Source: Schistosoma haematobium (Eukaryota; Platyhelminthes; Trematoda; Strigeidida; Schistosomatidae). Taken from it: a stretch of DNA of 64,000 bases. A program made the translations under genes and the position numbers. The notes under the pieces were generated by a model. It was not told the DNA's origin, made no database searches, and saw nothing but the letters and a program-made list of their open reading frames with translations. Location of the stretch: assembly GCF_000699445.3 (NCBI RefSeq), contig NC_067198.1, positions 31,685,536-31,749,535 of the forward strand. The letters are read 5' to 3'. How positions within the stretch are numbered: the first letter of the stretch is position 1; each line of letters starts with the position of its first letter. Of this stretch, positions 37,501 to 48,999 are shown piece after piece.

Positions 37501-38220
37501 CTGTCATTTAAGGGACGTGTATACTGCGTGGCAGTTCGTTCTATTCTACTTTACGGCTGCAAGACGTGGTCATTACGGGTAGAGGATACTTTTAAGCTAC
37601 TAGTATTTGATCATAGATGTCTTAGGGAAAATTGTCAGCATCTGCTGGGATCACCGAGTACGTAATAGTGAGGTTAGACGTGGGGTATTAGGGGACGATT
37701 GTAAATCAGTTGGTGAGGCTGTGAATCTTCATCGACTAAGATGGTTGGGTCACGTGTTACGTATGCCTGAATACTGATTACCACGACGCTTAATGCTGAC
37801 TAGTGTTGGTGATGGTTGGAAGAAAGTCAGGGGCGGCCAAAGGAAGTGCTTGAAGTCACTAAGTTTTTATTTGAACCATGTTGGGAGATGCAGACTACTT
37901 GGTTGGGGTCCGCGTGACTACCGTAGCCAATGGATGGAGACTCTGGGTGACATAGCTCAGAATCGATCACAATGGCATCGGTGTATACAATCTTTGTCTT
38001 CCCTTAAACTATGAGATTAAAATCACTTCTTATCTTTCTACGAACTAATTCTTTCTTACTGTATTATATCCTTACGTAAAATCTTTCTTTTATATATTAC
38101 CACCATTAAGTTAACTGCTTCTATGAATCCGGCGTTCGTTGTGCTGTGCTTATGTGGTATGGCAACTTGGACTGATGCATATATGTGCCTGGTCCTACGT
38201 TGTAGCTGACTGACTGACTA
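34545..38220 (+). mobile_element. RTE/SR2-like LINE, group C, near full length but disabled
   Basis: The 5' UTR runs at about 34545-35100. The endonuclease lies at about 35090-35650 (RIIDVCCVFETRIQDPSVVI; GDFN becomes EGDFNVQVG) and the linker at about 35940-36370. Reverse transcriptase lies at about 36390-37320 (RAAGPVGLDAEVFK, SFRPGRGC, LEYADDIVLF) and the C-terminal block runs to 38011. The 3' TGAC-repeat tail ends near 38220. Several stops and frameshifts, and a deletion after SFRPGRGC, break it into short frames. It is the best local reference for what the other group C copies lack. Confidence 0.9.
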
Positions 38221-38754
38221 TATTGTTGTATTGTTCTAAATATAAGATGTCAGTTATAAGTATTTAAGGAGTTGTGAAAGACACGAAACAGATATGTGAA
38301 GAGATTGTAAAGTCAACACTATGAATCCCGTTATGGATTTGAAGTCAATTCAAGAGACAAGGAGAGATGATTAGTTTATAGAATTGCGACAGCTCAAATC
38401 AAATTAAATTTACCATTATGCTTACGGTAGATTTCCATGTGTAGTGTGATACGATTGCAATTGCGTATATTATTTGATTTATAACACAAAGCGCTTGGTA
38501 TAATAGAACTCTAAAAAATGACGTCCACATAACGAAATAAAGGTATTGTTAAATAAAAAAAGAGAAATAGCTTTTTTGAAAGGATTAAAAGGTATTACTA
38601 AACGCAATTCAAGTAAGAACAAAGCCAAGTAATTCGTTATTCGGTTTAGAGAGCTACATCTTAGCAGGATCCCAGATAAATTGTATTTTGAGGTATGTGG
38701 GTTATTGTTTAAAGGCACTTAAATATACAATAGTTATTATTATTATTATTATTA

Positions 38755-39115
38755 TCATCATTAGCTTTATTCAATATTATATTACCGGTACAATATAGAA
38801 TTCTCAGCACAAAGTATTTTAACAAGTTTCCGTTTCTTCCTTCTTGGTCGTTCCTGGCGATAAATATTGAGTGATCGCCAGTTAGATGTTAGCAGTCCAG
38901 TAAATGAACATCTGAATAATGTACATTCTTTTCGTTGTATATTGCCAGCAACCACATTCTCTCTTATTGAGCTTTTTGTAACTTTGACAACGAAAGGTTG
39001 TACACTTTTCAGAAACGCAGCAGAATACATCATGCGATTAATAGACATAATGATATATTAAAACAAACAAAAACAGATAACTTGTTGAAATATCTAGATG
39101 ACAGGAACAGGTAGC
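38755..39115 (+). repeat. Dispersed repeat of type S, about 360 bp, copy 1
   Basis: It is collinear with 54335-54700 in the same orientation. Shared phrases include ACAATATAGAATTCT, AATATTGAGTG-TC-CCAGTTAG, TAATAGACATAATGAT and GTTGAAATATCTAGATG. No coding capacity or terminal repeats were seen. Confidence 0.75.
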
Positions 39116-39661
39116 CCAGGTGCTCAAGCAGGCCGCCTTGGTTCTTAGCACTTCAACAGAAAGTTATGGCGAATCATCGAATGCTAATTTAATATAACTA
39201 TACCTCATTTCTCTGTATCATACCATAAGTAAGTCACCTCTTCCGTTCCGCCCGCAGTCTTCATGTGGGACAATAAGTGTGCTATACAGTAACTACTAGA
39301 ACAACATATTTTAAAAGGTAGCCGAGTCATCGAAACTGACGTTTCAAAGTAGTAACATGTATTGAATCATCATCGCCATATTCCAACATGCACTGCTAGA
39401 CCTGATTATCTACATAGTGTTTTAAATAATCTGAATACTATTAGTACAATATTTGATATTTGAACACAGCACCTTGATATATGTTGTATGACTTTGGTGA
39501 ACTTTATCTTTCAAATTGATTATAACGCGAATAAAGTTATACAATTATACTTCCAAAAAAATTTCATGTTTTGTACTTTCTTTCATCCAATATTTCTTAC
39601 CTTGCTTTTCTATTTTTGTCTATACTACTATTTTGGATGATACATACATCTCTTATAACAG

Positions 39662-39706
39662 AGGATACTTAAACGGAAAGAGAAATATGAGCAACGTATT
39701 GAAGAG
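39662..39706 (+). CDS. INPP5F: INPP5F/SAC2-like phosphatase, exon 5 (microexon)
   Basis: This 45-bp microexon of 15 codons (RILKRKEKYEQRIEE, residues 150-164) lies between ATAACAG and GTAAGA. It is phase 0 at both ends. The charged helix matches the KEKLERR-type helix that precedes the ELL start of the Sac domain in family members, and it joins directly to ELINML of exon 6. Confidence 0.8.
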
Positions 39707-39985
39707 GTAAGATTATGTTACTTTCATGTTGTTTATTGATTAGTTGTTATTTCTTAACTTGAAAAACTATTATCACATTAACACAGCAATAAGAGTCAAA
39801 TATTTCCTTTTGTTGAATAGGTTTTTTCATTTTTTTTTCTGACGCATTTTTCGGAAATTATTGCTTAATTAAATTAATCACTAGCGTAATTTATGCTAAC
39901 CAATTTTCGTACCAAATGTTTATTGGGTGTCTGTACTTCAACATTGAATTCCAAACTCTTAATCGTTCTGCATATATTTTGGTGG

Positions 39986-40296
39986 GATTGTAGTGAACAA
40001 GAACATGAGTGGGGACAATCGAATGTATTTGAGCACAAAGTTACAGAGTATCTCACTAAAATCTGAGAACCATATAGTAAATCGTTAATTTGCAAAATAT
40101 CAATGCATCATCTCAAACTTCACTGTTCCTGTTGCAAACATCAATCCATTGTCTCAAATTTCATTGTTCATGCGTTTTCATAACAATTGCGTTTCGTTAC
40201 CGTTCTTTCCCTCTCGATCTTCCACTGAAATACATTCTTTGACTGACCACCGTTATATACTACTTGTGTGGATATAAGTAACCCACATCACAAGAT
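39986..40296 (-). repeat. MITE-like repeat (type Q), antisense copy
   Basis: It is the reverse complement of 15909-16222. Its plus-strand left end, ATTGTAGTGAACAAGAACA, is closely related to the right ends of the type R repeats, so Q and R share termini. Confidence 0.7.
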
Positions 40297-40592
40297 TAGT
40301 CAACAAATCTATTTTTAAAAAAAACAATAAATATAAAAGAGATCAATCATAGAAACTTCTTGTAAAAACCGATCAAATTATGATTGAGTTCATGAATTAT
40401 TGTTGCTTTTATGACTGACAATAGTTTACATATTTCCTAATTATATTGGCCGGTTAAAATGTTAGGCATAGGGTCTACTGAATGAACGTAGTTTTAAAAT
40501 GTTAAGTAGAGAGGTAACTTAGCGATTAAGGTGTTCGATTTTCAACCAGTAAATCCTAGGTCCAACCACCACTCCGTTTTGTGCAGCTGAAT

Positions 40593-40755
40593 ATTGCTGT
40601 AGTGTATGCTACTTATGTCATCACATATAAGTGGCATGCAACGCCAATCACAAGTGGAACGGTTGGGAGAAAAGGGGTGGAAAGATCAATTTGAAGCAAA
40701 TGGGAACAGAGAGTAATTGTTATGGCAATGAAGGAACGATAAAGTTCGATACAAT
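40593..40755 (+). repeat. MITE-like repeat (type R), 5' part
   Basis: It starts ATTGCTGTAGTGTATGCTAC, followed by ATATAAGTGGCATGCA (a hairpin with CTACTTAT), like the copies at 47892 and 53609. It is cut at about 40755, where a group C LINE fragment begins. Confidence 0.65.
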
Positions 40756-41357
40756 TGATGGAGGGTTTGATCATAGGCATCTTCGAAGCATTTGTCGTAT
40801 ATCTTGGGTCCATTTATTTAGCAATCCTGAGGTTAGATACAGACTACTAGTCAAGTGTGATAAATCGATCGATGAGCTAGTGAATCTTTATTTACTAAGA
40901 CGCTCAGGATATGTACTACGTATGGCCTTCCACTGAATACGTCAATGCGCGATGATGTCTGATGTACGAGTAGGTCGGAACAATGCTAGGACCAACCAAT
41001 CCAAAACATGGCATCAGTCCATGAGGACGCTGACTATTAAACTGACTCGTATAAATAGGTGTAGACTGCCTGGTTGATGTCCGCATGATTATCGTTGCCA
41101 ATGGTTAGAGACTGTAGGTGACATGACTCAAAATCATTCGCAATGGTGCAGATGCATTCACTCTTAGGCTTCTAAATCCACCATAATTTTTTTAATTTCA
41201 CGAATCTTTTATAGCACTGCCATTACTATTACTACCTCTACTACATTGGAACTTTTTTGAACAGCTTCTTTGCTATGCCAATGGGATATAACAATTTGAA
41301 CTGACGTATACACATGCCACAAGTTCTACGTCTCGTATAACTGACTGACTGACTGGA
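40755..41357 (+). mobile_element. Group C LINE 3' end fragment
   Basis: It is collinear with the last 650 bp of the group C elements (FDHRHLRSICRISW block at about 40770, then a degraded C-terminal block). It ends in the same TGAC-repeat tail at about 41340-41355. Several frameshifts are present. Confidence 0.85.
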
Positions 41358-42104
41358 CCCTCATATTCCTAAGATAATAGAAATAAATAAGATAATTTAT
41401 TATACTGTTGAATAGTTAGATTGCTTTATCCTAGACTTTTAAATTTTAAGTAGTCTTTTTAAAGTAAAGTTTTGAATGTATTTATACATTCGTGTGTGTG
41501 TGTATTTTAAGTGTACCTTGGTCTGATTTCTTTAATAACAGTCTGTTTCTCCTTGAATCTTTTATATCTTACTTTGTTCCAATGTTGTTTTTTTCTCTCG
41601 TTCCTTTTCCTTCTCTCATTTCTTTTTGTAAGAAAATCTTTTATACTTTTAATAATTTAAAAATTTATACTAATTCCTTATTTTAACATAAAATTTTCTC
41701 ATTGAGGATAATTTTAACAAATTGAATCTACTAAGTAATCAACAAAGTATAATTCTTATTTTCGATAATTGACTTTCTGTCTCTCTTATTAACTATTAGT
41801 TAAGTAGGTTTGAAGGAGTTTCATCTAGTATGAAATTTAGATTACTTTTCACAATTGAAACATTAAAAAAACTGTGAACAATTCTATAATTCATATGAAA
41901 TTGAATTACAAATTTTACAGTTAACACAAGTCTATATGGTATGATACGATCTGTATAAAAGGTTATCGTTGAGTTACCTTCACACTTTCAAATTATTTGA
42001 CTCTAAGATTCACTTACTCTATTAGAACTTCATCAAATCCATCTCGAAGCTAATCATTGGGAAGCACATAGTCATTATTTGTTAAAATCATTTTATTGTA
42101 GATC

Positions 42105-42600
42105 GAAACTACTCCCCAAATGCCTGGTACGTTCGAGGATGGAGGCACCCCGCTCTCCCTTTGGAAGTGCCGCTACCAGGGAAGTGCTACTCACTGCCTT
42201 CTTGCGGCAGGCGTGTTATCTACGAAACTGAGAGAACGACGAGAAAGTGTCCGGCACTTTACCCGGTTGGTGGATACAGAGAATCCACCTAGGAGAGTTG
42301 GAAAACCCTAATTCCAAACCGATCGTGCACATGGGATCCAGGATCCTGAGGGAACGGATTTTGTATGAACCTACCTTTGGTTACCGGCTACCATGAGTCT
42401 GCATCTCCTAACGTTGCTCCATTGCCTTGTGGACTATACTTCAAGACCAAAGACTCGGGATGTGCCTCCTTATGAAACCCCTTGCTTTGGTTCGGACGTC
42501 CGAGAGGTATCCTAGCCCTCTCAAAATTCGAATGATGAAGTGTTGCGCCTATATATTTGGTGCCTCCTTGTGACAATGTTTATGTGTTAAAGTAAACACT
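42105..42600 (+). mobile_element. Group A LINE derivative: 5' UTR fused to 3' tail, all coding sequence deleted
   Basis: The segment 42113-42480 matches the group A 5' UTR (CCTGGTACG, CTCCCT, ACCGGCTACCAT, GCCTTGTGG). From about 42540 it matches the group A 3' end (GTTGCGCCTATATATTTGG, ACAATGTTTATGTGTTAAA). Nothing coding remains between, which is the layout of a non-autonomous LINE-derived element. Confidence 0.75.
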
Positions 42601-42639
42601 AATTGAAACTTAGGTATCCACTGTAAACGTCATTGGTTT

Positions 42640-42760
42640 GCTACGAAACCTGAAAATCCGCTTTTCAACCCCCCACGCAGTTGTAGGTGTGCACTGCTAA
42701 CGAGTCCCTAATTGACATGAAAACCGATGTCCATTCATCTTACAAGACCAGATCTTCGAT
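42640..42760 (+). mobile_element. Hammerhead SINE, decayed copy
   Basis: GTGCACTGCTAACGAGTCCC, then GACATGAAAACCGATGTCCA, aligns base by base with the CTGAGGA-type hammerhead. The first core box has changed to CTAACGA. Confidence 0.5.
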
Positions 42761-43560
42761 CTCAGAAGAAATTTATACAGCCGTTTTCCCTACCACCCTG
42801 ACCATCAGTATCGTATAGAATTCTCCTCATATTTTATTTTAATAGCTCGGAGTGACTCTGTAATTAATCATTTCTAATATTCATCCGTTTATCACTGCGT
42901 AACGTTCGTTTAACAAGTTTCTAAGCCATTTATCAATTGTTATACAATGTGATAACAACCTATTGTAACTCATTTATTAAAACAAATTTAAAACGCTTTA
43001 ACTGTTATATTCATCTTAATCTCTAATATATCTCAATAAATATTCATTATTGTGTTCATAAATAACTGTGAATTTATAATACTGTAAACTAACTTATTAC
43101 CAAGAAATTAGTATCGATTATATTATCACTTTTAAAACGTATATACTTTTAATGTAGATTCATAATAACGAAATTATCGAGTAAAAAAATCTCTTCATTC
43201 AAGTTATTTTTTTCGTTTCGTAATATCTAAATTGGCATTTTTATCTTATTGTAACTGTTCGATGATTGGAAAAACTCATATTGACAAACTCCAAACACAA
43301 TTGAAGAGTTAACGTTTTCTACTCATATCGATAGTTTATTGTTATTGACAATCTTTTGTTGCTTGTGAAAATGGATTGCCTTCACTGTTAGCCTGCACAG
43401 TTGATTAATTCTTATGGGTTATTGTTATTTTACTGATAAAATAGTAAATGAAAATTCTTCATCTTTGTACTTCTGCAAGAAATCTTTCGTATCTTGTAGT
43501 AAAGCAACAAACGTAAACAGCTACTCACGTTCGTTTTAAAGAAATTCTTTTGACCATGTG

Positions 43561-43562
<2 letters not shown>

Positions 43563-43655
<93 letters not shown>
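43563..43655. repeat. (TA)n followed by (GA)n compound microsatellite
   Basis: About 70 bp of TA dinucleotides pass directly into about 20 bp of GA dinucleotides. Any open frame through it is a translation of the repeat. Confidence 0.97.
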
Positions 43656-44453
43656 ATTTGTGTGATAAATTGTAAGCATTGGAATGAAAGTCGATCGCTC
43701 ATTAACTACTTACAAAATATGTGATTAGTAAAGGTATGGGTTGTGTAAAATATGTTTGAGAAGAACTGTAAGGTGATGAGGTACAAATAAATATAGTAGA
43801 AATTATGTGAATACAATAAAAATGGGAGTAATGTAATGTCAGAGTTATTTTGATTATAATAATATCATGTAAATGGAGTGTTTCATAAGAACAGATGAGG
43901 CAAAGATGAACATAAAAAGGGACTAACAGTGGAAAATGTATAATATGCAGCTGATATACACAACTTGATTAGGAATGATTTGGTTGTATTTTGGATACAC
44001 ATCAGTTTTCATCTAGTTAATCTCAATAACTTGCATTGTACAGTTGATAAGTAAACGTGACCCATTTACAGTCTAATGTGTAGATTACTTACCTATCTTC
44101 TCTAGAAATTGAATTGTATAAGTAAGCCGTGTTAACTGAGTATAGCCTATCATTCTGTATGTACTGTTATTTCCAGATTATTAACTGATTTAGTCAAATT
44201 ATGGCTAGTGTAAAATTATTGCATTTAACTATCCAATAGTTCCTTATTTATCTTATCACTTTCGAAAATCTTTGATAACATGATTTTATGCTAGAGCATG
44301 GTGCTAAATATGAACTACATACAATCCATTCTTATGTAACAACTAATTGCCATTATCGTTGGATTGTTATGAATTCTTGTAATTATTTAAAGTATATCAT
44401 ATACCATTCACTTATTATCATGTAATTGCCATCATCTTTTGTTTGATTTCAAG

Positions 44454-45546
44454 GAGTTAATCAATATGCTTCAATCTGAAGATGAATCCTATTTCTATTT
44501 TTCCCCCGGTGGAGGTGATCTTACCAATTGGACCCAGCGTAAAACACACCCATCTTATTGGAATGGTGTACCTGTAAATACTGATGATCTTTTAACTGAT
44601 AATACTACCAGTGAAGAACAATCATATTACTCTTCAAAACAATTTAAACCTGTTTGGCATCAACCTGTTTGGAGACGTGCTGATGAAAGATTCTTCTGGA
44701 ATTTTTATTTAATATCCCAACCAATTATTGAAGCAGATCGTATGCTTACAACATGCGGTTTTCCAGCCTACGGTTCTAATTTCAAATCTTCTGAATCTCT
44801 AACTCAATTCAATAGTTTAGTAACTGATTTAGAAGGTCTGTTAATGCCTATTGTTCAAGGTTATGTACACTTTGAAGAGCTCATTTTAGACCGACTTCAA
44901 GGTCATCTCCAAGTGAATGTCATAAAGAAAACAAAAGAATTCACTGAAAAGCCAAACAGTGATCTACCTTTAATAGGTGTAGAATTTTTAAATAATTCCG
45001 TAAATACAAACTCAAATGAAGACCAAATAAATATAATTGGTTTAAACGATAAATCCACAATCGATGCTCGAGGAGGCAGAACAGCACACCACTTACAGCC
45101 ATTCACTTATATTAATGATAATGTTGGTATCAGTGTTAAACAAGACGTAGAATTCGATTCATTAGTCTTCTCATCTATACCATCGTTTTCATCATCATCA
45201 ACAACACCAACACCAGGCACGGAAAGAAAACAATCACCTTCAATAATAAAATTGTCACAATCGAATAGTTTGATAGATATTTCAAATGGCAAAATAAATA
45301 AATTAGTCGATATAACGACACTGACAAATGGCGGTAATTCCATAACAGAAAATACTGTTGAAACTGTTTGTCTTAATACCCGTAATATGGCAAGTTCAAA
45401 TAATAATTTATTGTCGAAAAATAATCCATATGATAGTAATAATATAAATAAGAATTCTAGTCATAATCATCTAAAGCCAATGATCATTAGAGATATGGAA
45501 CATGTTACAGTAATAATATTTTCACGTCGTAGCTGTTATCGAGCTG
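44454..45546 (+). CDS. INPP5F: INPP5F/SAC2-like phosphatase, exon 6 (N-terminal half of the Sac domain)
   Basis: This encodes residues 165-528. The acceptor is GATTTCAAG at 44453 and the donor GTAAGT at 45547. Family blocks in order: SYFYF...DLTNWTQR (about 177-194), RADERFFWN (about 238-246), the PIVQGYVHFEEL strand (about 297-308), and VTVIIFSRRSCYRAG running into the next exon (about 514-529). These identify a SAC2/INPP5F 4-phosphatase of endosomal phosphoinositides rather than SAC1. Between the FEEL and SRRS blocks there is an insert of about 200 residues rich in Ser, Thr and Asn (SSIPSFSSSSTTPTPG and others) where vertebrate relatives have a short acidic loop. The open frame continues past the donor for 18 codons without similarity, so the donor is preferred over a terminal exon. 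Confidence 0.93.
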
Positions 45547-45929
45547 GTAAGTTATTTTTACGCTTTTTTTGGTTTTGTTATTCGTACTTGTTTAATGCAT
45601 AGGAAATAAATCTTTGTATAATTAAAATTTGTTTAATATGTTTTGCGGTTCATGAAGAATATTTCATCTCACTTAAGACTAGTCATTTGAATGTGACAGC
45701 GTTCTGTTTTGCTCACATCTCAGTGAAAACAACAATGCAATCACATTCTGTGGATGTGTTTCAAACAAGTGAGTAAATACTGCTGAAATGTTAACAAATT
45801 TAACGTGATAAGTTAGATTAAATAACTAATGTAGAAGTATACTTCAACGGGAAAGCAGATGTTTGCAATGATAGGAGAACTTGTTTTTGCGAGAGAGTTC
45901 CTGTCTCAAGGAAATCTAATCATATGGGC

Positions 45930-47580
45930 GGATACTACAATTATATTTATAATCACCTGCTTTGGTTTGGGCACCCGGGCAGTATCACAGCCCTCACACA
46001 AACCAATTAGAACTACGACTGGAAAAGTTCCTCTTGCTTCAACGCTTTCTCAGACAAATCTTATTCACAATCGTATGATAGCATTCGTTTTTATTTCTTT
46101 TATACTACCCCACTTGTGTATTCCCCTTTATTTTCATTTTGCGTATTTTATTTTTCAACTTATACGAAAGCTCGCCTATGGTGGAATCCCTGTCGTATCT
46201 AAACGATCTCAAGTCACTGACTGATGGAAAGTTGAATGCTACCACCGAATACGAATACTAAACCAATCTTTCTGATACCACATATACCATTCAGACTGGC
46301 CTCCTTCAACGTTCACGGACTAATGCAGATCGGAAAACAAATAGGGTTGGTCACAACTTCAGAAAATCTCGATATCGATGTCTGTTGTCTATCGGAGACC
46401 CGTATTCAAAACTCTAGTGAAGTGCTACAGATTCGAGCTCGATCTATCGCTTCGAAAAGCATGTTTCACCTGCGTTTATCCGGGAACCCTATGACATCTG
46501 GTTTCGTTAGCGTTGGTGTTGCACTAGGCACTAGAGCTGAGGCAGCACTAATCCATTGGATCCCTATTAGCTGTCGGTTATGTGCTGTTAGATTAGAAAT
46601 TTCCTTCAAAGTAAGAAGAAATCGGCGTGAGAAACGATGTCTTTTCGTCATCTCCGCCTATGCTCCGATAGATTGCAGCCCGGATGCTATCAAGTATGTG
46701 TGTTTTTCCACCAGTTAACAGTTCTTCTACAGAAGGTGCGTTCGACAGATATTGTAGTATTAGTACTAGTCGAGTCTCTAGGCACAGAAGAGAGTTGTTT
46801 AGGTGGCCGGTGGAAACTTGTTGGTCGCAGGTCAGATAACGGTGACCATCTCCTGCAACTGCGCGCAGACCACAACCTGTTTCTGGCTAGCAGCAACTAC
46901 CGGCACAGTCATCGCTGATGTGCCACCTGGCGTCCTCCCTCTACATCTCAAACCTGGAATCAGATTGATCACATCGCGGATGGTACTGCCTTACTGTGCG
47001 ACGATGCCAAAGTCATAGAATCCGCACTTAATCAGTTGGCAATTGGTGTTCGCAGGTATGGTAACTGCTTTCCACCTTCCAAGTGTAAAGTACTTTTACA
47101 AGACTGGCAGGACTCTGATCCTACACTCACACTGGGTAGTAAGCGGATAGTTGTCGAGAAGTTCGTGTATCTGGGTAGCTGCACAGGTGCTGGTGGTAGC
47201 GTGAGTGATGAAATCAATTCACTTATAATGTAAGCCAGAGCGGCTTATGCCAATCTGGGCCATTTTGGGCGCTGACACCCAGTGGCAACATGTCAGTAAT
47301 GCGGATGTTCGGCGTCGTGTGTCCGGACATAGCAACGACAATTCAATTAGTGCTACTATCCTGAAACATCGACTTCAGTGGTTTGGATGTGTCGTCTCAG
47401 AGAATTTCACGTCGTGCATTATTTGCCGACAGAGTTCGGTTTGAAAAGCCAGAGAGGTGGTCAGTGTACGACATAGTGTCGTGGTATGGAAAAAAGCTGT
47501 ACAGGACTGGCTTCTGTTGGTTTTTCACTACTCCCTGGTTGGGATCTTAGAGACGGTACAGCATAGAGAATGTAAAGTGC
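45930..47580 (+). mobile_element. Group A LINE, endonuclease plus short C-terminal remnants
   Basis: A remnant of the 5' region lies at 45950-46060. The endonuclease (LASFNVHGLMQIGKQIGL, DVCCLSETRIQN, FVISAYAPIDCSP) lies at 46236-46718, followed by a frameshift. RT palm and thumb fragments lie at 47030-47230 (SKCKVLLQDWQDSDP, VYLGSCTGAGGSVSD), with C-terminal pieces to about 47570. Most of the RT is deleted. A TAA repeat follows the end at about 47631. Confidence 0.82.
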
Positions 47581-47630
47581 TTATAATAAAAGAAGAACAA
47601 CAACGAACAGAAATTATTGTATGAGAGCGA

Positions 47631-47661
<31 letters not shown>

Positions 47662-47799
47662 CGAGAAGCAGTTCAGTTGGGAAATATACAACCAGAAGGA
47701 ATTCTTTCAGTCAAAGAGGTTACGTTCACCTTAATGAAGACAGTAAAAGAAAGTTATTGTAGGATCGCCACTGCCTTCTATACTGTGTCATATCTGATA

Positions 47800-48340
47800 A
47801 CGTCTCAAGCCACTATGTTATACTGTCTCTAAGACCACAACCAGCGAGTCGTGAAGGACCGACAGAAGCCAGTCCTGTACAGCTTTCTTTCATATTGTGG
47901 TGTTTGCTACTTATGCTGACATATATAAGTAGCATGCAGCCGCAATCGAAAGTAGAATGCCTTGGAGAGGGAGATTGAATTGAAGGAAGCAGAAAGGAAA
48001 TCGTAAATCAATAAAAATAACAACAGAATTAGAGGAATAATCGATTAGGCAAAGGAAAACGCAAAGTAGATGTGCACATGATGCATTTAATACATAATTT
48101 TGCGTTAAACAATAAATTAGTTTCGTTCACTACAATACCACGACACCATGTCATATCCCCATTTCTCCGCTTTTTCCAACCGGTCTCAGTGTCGGCATAT
48201 AATGCACGACGTGGAATTCTCTGGGATGACATTCGTACTGAAGGCATGAGAACGGCCCCTGGTATGACTGCGAACGAAGACTGTGATATGATTGAAACTA
48301 GGATCCGATCTCAGAAATGTTATATAATTGGAAAGGAAAC
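47800..48340 (-). mobile_element. Group A LINE 3' fragment, antisense, split by a nested repeat
   Basis: The minus strand reads the group A C-terminal block in two pieces. GWKKRRNGDMTWCRG lies around 48145-48200, and the continuation (ESCTGLASVGPSR-like) lies around 47815-47885. The type R repeat at 47892-48137 lies exactly between them, interrupting the codon run. Confidence 0.75.
47892..48137 (+). repeat. MITE-like repeat (type R) inserted into a LINE fragment
   Basis: It begins ATATTGTGGTG and ends CACTACAATACC, an imperfect terminal inverted repeat. An internal hairpin near the start pairs GCTACTTAT with ATAAGTAGC. It is collinear with 53609-53896. Being nested inside a recognisable LINE reading frame defines its borders well. 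Confidence 0.75.
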
Positions 48341-48869
48341 TTGATGTTGGCTTAATACAAGATAGGGAGTAAGTGCTGTTTGTTTTGCTTTTTATGTCTT
48401 ACCTCAAATCCAATACCTTCATCTATAATAACATTTCACTCAGTTATATAAAAGACTAGATTCATTGATTACTAGTTAACGGAATTCTGCACTGCATTTA
48501 ACAAGTACATAAATCTGACCTAATAAAAATATTGAAATTATATGCAAAATAATACGATAGTAAACACGGGTATCACACTCAGTTATTATCTATCCCCACC
48601 ATTAGCGAGAAGCCTTGAGTCGATACGTGATGTTTCTGGATGATAAATATACCTACTGATGATTGAAATGTAGGTAAAATGATTTATTACTACTATTGGT
48701 ATTGTTATTAATAGTAGTTTTAATAGCTCGTTTAATTTGATACCGACTTATTTATGTTTAAAGTACTACAAATGTTATCTACATTGCTGTCACTTTATGA
48801 AAAATTGCTAACAAATAAAAAATTCAAATAAACAGTCCCACTTTGATGATTATCAACCACTATTTTTAT

Positions 48870-48953
48870 TAATTTGAATAAAACCAGAACAAACATGGAT
48901 GCAGGATAATATGAATTCATTACATCTCGTGGTTTCTCATCAGCTACTTACAA

Positions 48954-48956
<3 letters not shown>
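48870..48956. repeat. Left arm of an inverted repeat flanking a group B LINE
   Basis: It is the reverse complement of 51005-51092 over about 85 bp with few mismatches (shared core AATATGAATTCATTA and GTGGTTTCTCATCAGCTAC). A TA tract follows at 48957-48986. Confidence 0.8.
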
Positions 48957-48988
<32 letters not shown>

Positions 48989-48999
48989 GAAGGATTTAC

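Larger units (their letters stand above)
33068..39661 (+). other. INPP5F intron 4 (6.6 kb)
   Basis: It contains a decayed SMalpha repeat, a near-full-length group C LINE and a dispersed repeat of type S. Nothing is recognised at 34050-34540 or 39115-39660. Confidence 0.7.
39707..44453 (+). other. INPP5F intron 5 (4.7 kb)
   Basis: It holds MITE-like repeats, a group C 3' fragment, an internally deleted group A LINE, a decayed hammerhead SINE and a long TA microsatellite. Nothing is recognised at 41360-42100 or 43660-44450. Confidence 0.7.

Noticed and set aside
43430..43702. Minus-strand frame of 90 codons
   Set aside because: Its middle is a translation of the TA/GA microsatellite (alternating Tyr-Ile), with no other support.
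45547..45602. Reading through the exon 6 donor to a stop, as a terminal exon
   Set aside because: The 18 extra codons have no family similarity, the donor is a perfect GTAAGT, and exon 7 continues the conserved Sac block in phase.
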